Assembly: GCF_003449035.1 (NCBI RefSeq)
Contig: NZ_QRGB01000001.1
Span: 2,232,001 to 2,296,000 of the forward strand
Direction: 5' to 3'
Length of the DNA stretch: 64,000 nucleotides
DNA from: Pedobacter indicus
GTDB taxonomy: Bacteria; Bacteroidota; Bacteroidia; Sphingobacteriales; Sphingobacteriaceae
Positions within the stretch are counted from its first letter, which is position 1. Each line of letters begins with the position of its first letter. Below the pieces are notes generated by a model, which was not told the DNA's origin, ran no database searches, and was given only the letters and a program-made list of their open reading frames with translations. Of the stretch, positions 62,680 to 64,000 are shown in pieces. The translations under genes and the position numbers were made by a program.

Positions 62680-63096
62680 TCAAATCCGATAAACACAGTG
62701 GAGAATGTAGAGGGGATTATCCCCGATGGGAGATTTTACTCTGAGAAAAGTGATGTCTTCTTTATCATTGACAAAAGTGAAATCAAAGATGGTTCCTAAT
62801 ATCGTCGGAGCCGCATGATCGGAAGACTTTATTGAAAAACTGTAGTTGGTCTCCTTTTTAAGGCTTTCGTCTATTTTGATGGTTTTTGATGCTTCTTCAC
62901 AACAACCATCTTTTTTCCCGTTGGTAGCTATGTCAACAGAAGAACAAAACGGACAGGCTTTATTGACTTCCCATTGTTCCGTCATTACGCTCAAGGGCTT
63001 CGTCATCATTTCCTTGCAAACATGCACAGTCTGGGTAAAACCAGTGGTTAATACCAAGTACAGAGAAGAAAGGAAAATAACAAATAGCTGTTTCAT
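62680..63096 (-). CDS. HYC_CC_PP family cysteine-rich secreted protein
   Basis: A 138-residue secreted protein (signal peptide 1 to about 20) with the HYC_CC_PP pattern: TVHVCKEMMTKPLSV (the usual HYC appears as HVC), ACPFCSSVD near residue 50, and GKKDGCCEEASKTIKID near 65. The cysteines suggest metal or disulfide chemistry. The family occurs near copper and other heavy-metal genes in Bacteroidota; its function is unknown. Probably co-transcribed with the TRASH-like lipoprotein. Confidence 0.72.
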   Translation of the reverse strand: MKQLFVIFLSSLYLVLTTGFTQTVHVCKEMMTKPLSVMTEQWEVNKACPFCSSVDIATNGKKDGCCEEASKTIKIDESLKKETNYSFSIKSSDHAAPTILGTIFDFTFVNDKEDITFLRVKSPIGDNPLYILHCVYRI

Positions 63097-63154
63097 AAAA
63101 ACCTTGACGGGACAAAGATAGTAATTTCTCCAGTTTCTTTATTAGCTGACCAAG

Positions 63155-63231
63155 CGGTGGCTTCGGTATGGACATAGTGGAATGGCCGTTTGAGTATGTC
63201 CACCGACCAGCCACAGACCGGCCACCACGAG
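63155..63231. repeat. Palindromic REP-like intergenic element, copy B
   Basis: This is the reverse-oriented partner of the element at 12684-12761. Its reverse complement begins CTCGTGGTGGCCGGT, identical over 15 bases with copy A, then shares GGTGGACATA-n-TCAAACG and CCATTC. It occupies the 307-base gap between the HYC_CC_PP gene and the methyltransferase gene; the rest of the gap shows nothing recognisable. Confidence 0.8.
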
Positions 63232-63403
63232 GACACCCTTTACGAGGGTAGTGCAGATCTCCTAATATAGCTTTGAATTTTAGGTTTACCTCTGATAGGT
63301 TAAAACAATGCCGCTTCGTAATTACTTATTGGTCTGCCTATAGTTAACCAGTTCGTAATTCTCTCATATAAATAATAAATTTTAATTTAGGAAAAACGAA
63401 GAC

Positions 63404-64000
63404 ATGAAATCTACTATCAAAGAAATCGAGGAACGGTTTAATCATGATGTTGAGCGGTTTTCCAATCTAGAAACCGGTCAGCAGTCGACGGTCGATGCGT
63501 CGATTAACATGGAATTAATTACAGAAGGCATCGCTCGTCGCTATCCCAAGCTGCAATCGGTGCTTGATATCGGATGTGGTGCAGGCAATTATTCGGTGAG
63601 GTTGGCTCAAAAGCGACCAAACGCCAGTTATACTTTGGTTGATTTGAGTAAGCCGATGTTGGACAGAGCATTACAGAGAGTAGGGGCAGAAACGAACGGA
63701 AGGGTAGATGTACACAAAGGTGATTTTAGGTCTGTGGATTTAGGTGCTCGAAAGTTTGATGTGATTATCGCGACCGCTGTTTTACATCACTTACGTGATG
63801 ATGGTGACTGGGAAGCAGCTTTCAGCAGATTATATGGATTATTGAACGAGGGTGGCAGCTTATGGGTATTTGACCTAGTACAACAATCCGATCCGGATTT
63901 GCAAGCGTATTTTTATCATGATTTGTATGGGAATTATCTAACAAGCTTGAAAGATAAAAGCTATCGGGATCATGTCTTTGCTTATATCGAAAAAGAGGAC
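63404..64000 (+). CDS. Class I SAM-dependent methyltransferase, N-terminal part (truncated by window edge)
   Basis: An open frame runs from ATG 63404 to the window end, 199 codons, with no stop. Motif I is SVLDIGCGAGNYSVRLA (residues 47-63), motif II TLVDLSKPML, then GDFRSV and the post-motif FDVIIATAVLHHL. The C-terminus is missing. The substrate is unknown; related proteins methylate small molecules, quinones or tRNA. GAAAAACGAAGAC precedes the ATG without a clear Shine-Dalgarno sequence. Confidence 0.87.
   Translation, partial: MKSTIKEIEERFNHDVERFSNLETGQQSTVDASINMELITEGIARRYPKLQSVLDIGCGAGNYSVRLAQKRPNASYTLVDLSKPMLDRALQRVGAETNGRVDVHKGDFRSVDLGARKFDVIIATAVLHHLRDDGDWEAAFSRLYGLLNEGGSLWVFDLVQQSDPDLQAYFYHDLYGNYLTSLKDKSYRDHVFAYIEKED

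Overview
The window looks like the chromosome of a Bacteroidota bacterium, most likely of the Sphingobacteriales (Sphingobacterium/Pedobacter-like). This rests on SusC/SusD outer-membrane pairs, FGly sulfatases, a fused E1 alpha/beta 2-oxoacid dehydrogenase, DUF3822, DUF2795 and HYC_CC_PP proteins, TAnnTTTG promoter elements and moderate GC. The taxon is an inference from gene content; no rRNA is present.

Layout. 1-9.8 kb, mostly minus strand: a truncated PAP2-like protein, a GH20 hexosaminidase lipoprotein, a two-gene dioxygenase/hydrolase operon resembling mhqO-mhqD, a CpsB/YwqE-like protein that has lost its metal ligands, a sulfatase, PnuC, MgtC and two small envelope proteins. 9.85-29.4 kb, housekeeping: cmk-rpsA, arfB, a ccmE-ccmF-Rossmann-kdsC-maf run, pyrE, a Nudix protein, coaD-rsmD-DUF3822, a RecD-like helicase, the E1 fusion, an M16 peptidase pair and a second sulfatase. 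29.8-34.9 kb: tRNA-Leu(GAG), ugd, purB, a small acidic lipoprotein, and an ECF sigma factor followed by a membrane protein that joins an anti-sigma-like N-terminus to an extracytoplasmic trypsin-like protease. 35.0-40.1 kb: a PmoA/DUF6807-ThuA-Gfo/Idh/MocA-Gfo/Idh/MocA operon behind a near-perfect LacI-family palindrome. 40.1-46.7 kb, housekeeping again: a corrinoid adenosyltransferase, DUF2795, pyrG-yidC-fur and rhlE. 46.7-48.3 kb is a decay zone with a frameshifted ASCH gene and a broken alpha/beta hydrolase gene.

48.3-62.1 kb is the main accessory block. SusC, SusD, a sialidase-like propeller, an FAD oxidoreductase, a NanA/DapA-type aldolase, a sodium symporter fused to a helical lipoprotein domain and a secreted hydrolase are tightly spaced and co-oriented. 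A GntR-type regulator with a sugar-binding-like domain and a PfkB kinase follow. Together they suggest capture and release of an acidic sugar outside the inner membrane, uptake by the symporter, aldol cleavage and phosphorylation. The substrate could be a sialic acid or a related 2-keto-3-deoxy acid, but the standard nanE/nagA/nagB genes are absent, so the chemistry is open. The window ends with two metal-type cysteine proteins and a truncated methyltransferase.

Two copies of a palindromic intergenic repeat, about 50 kb apart in opposite orientation, mark a dispersed REP-like family.
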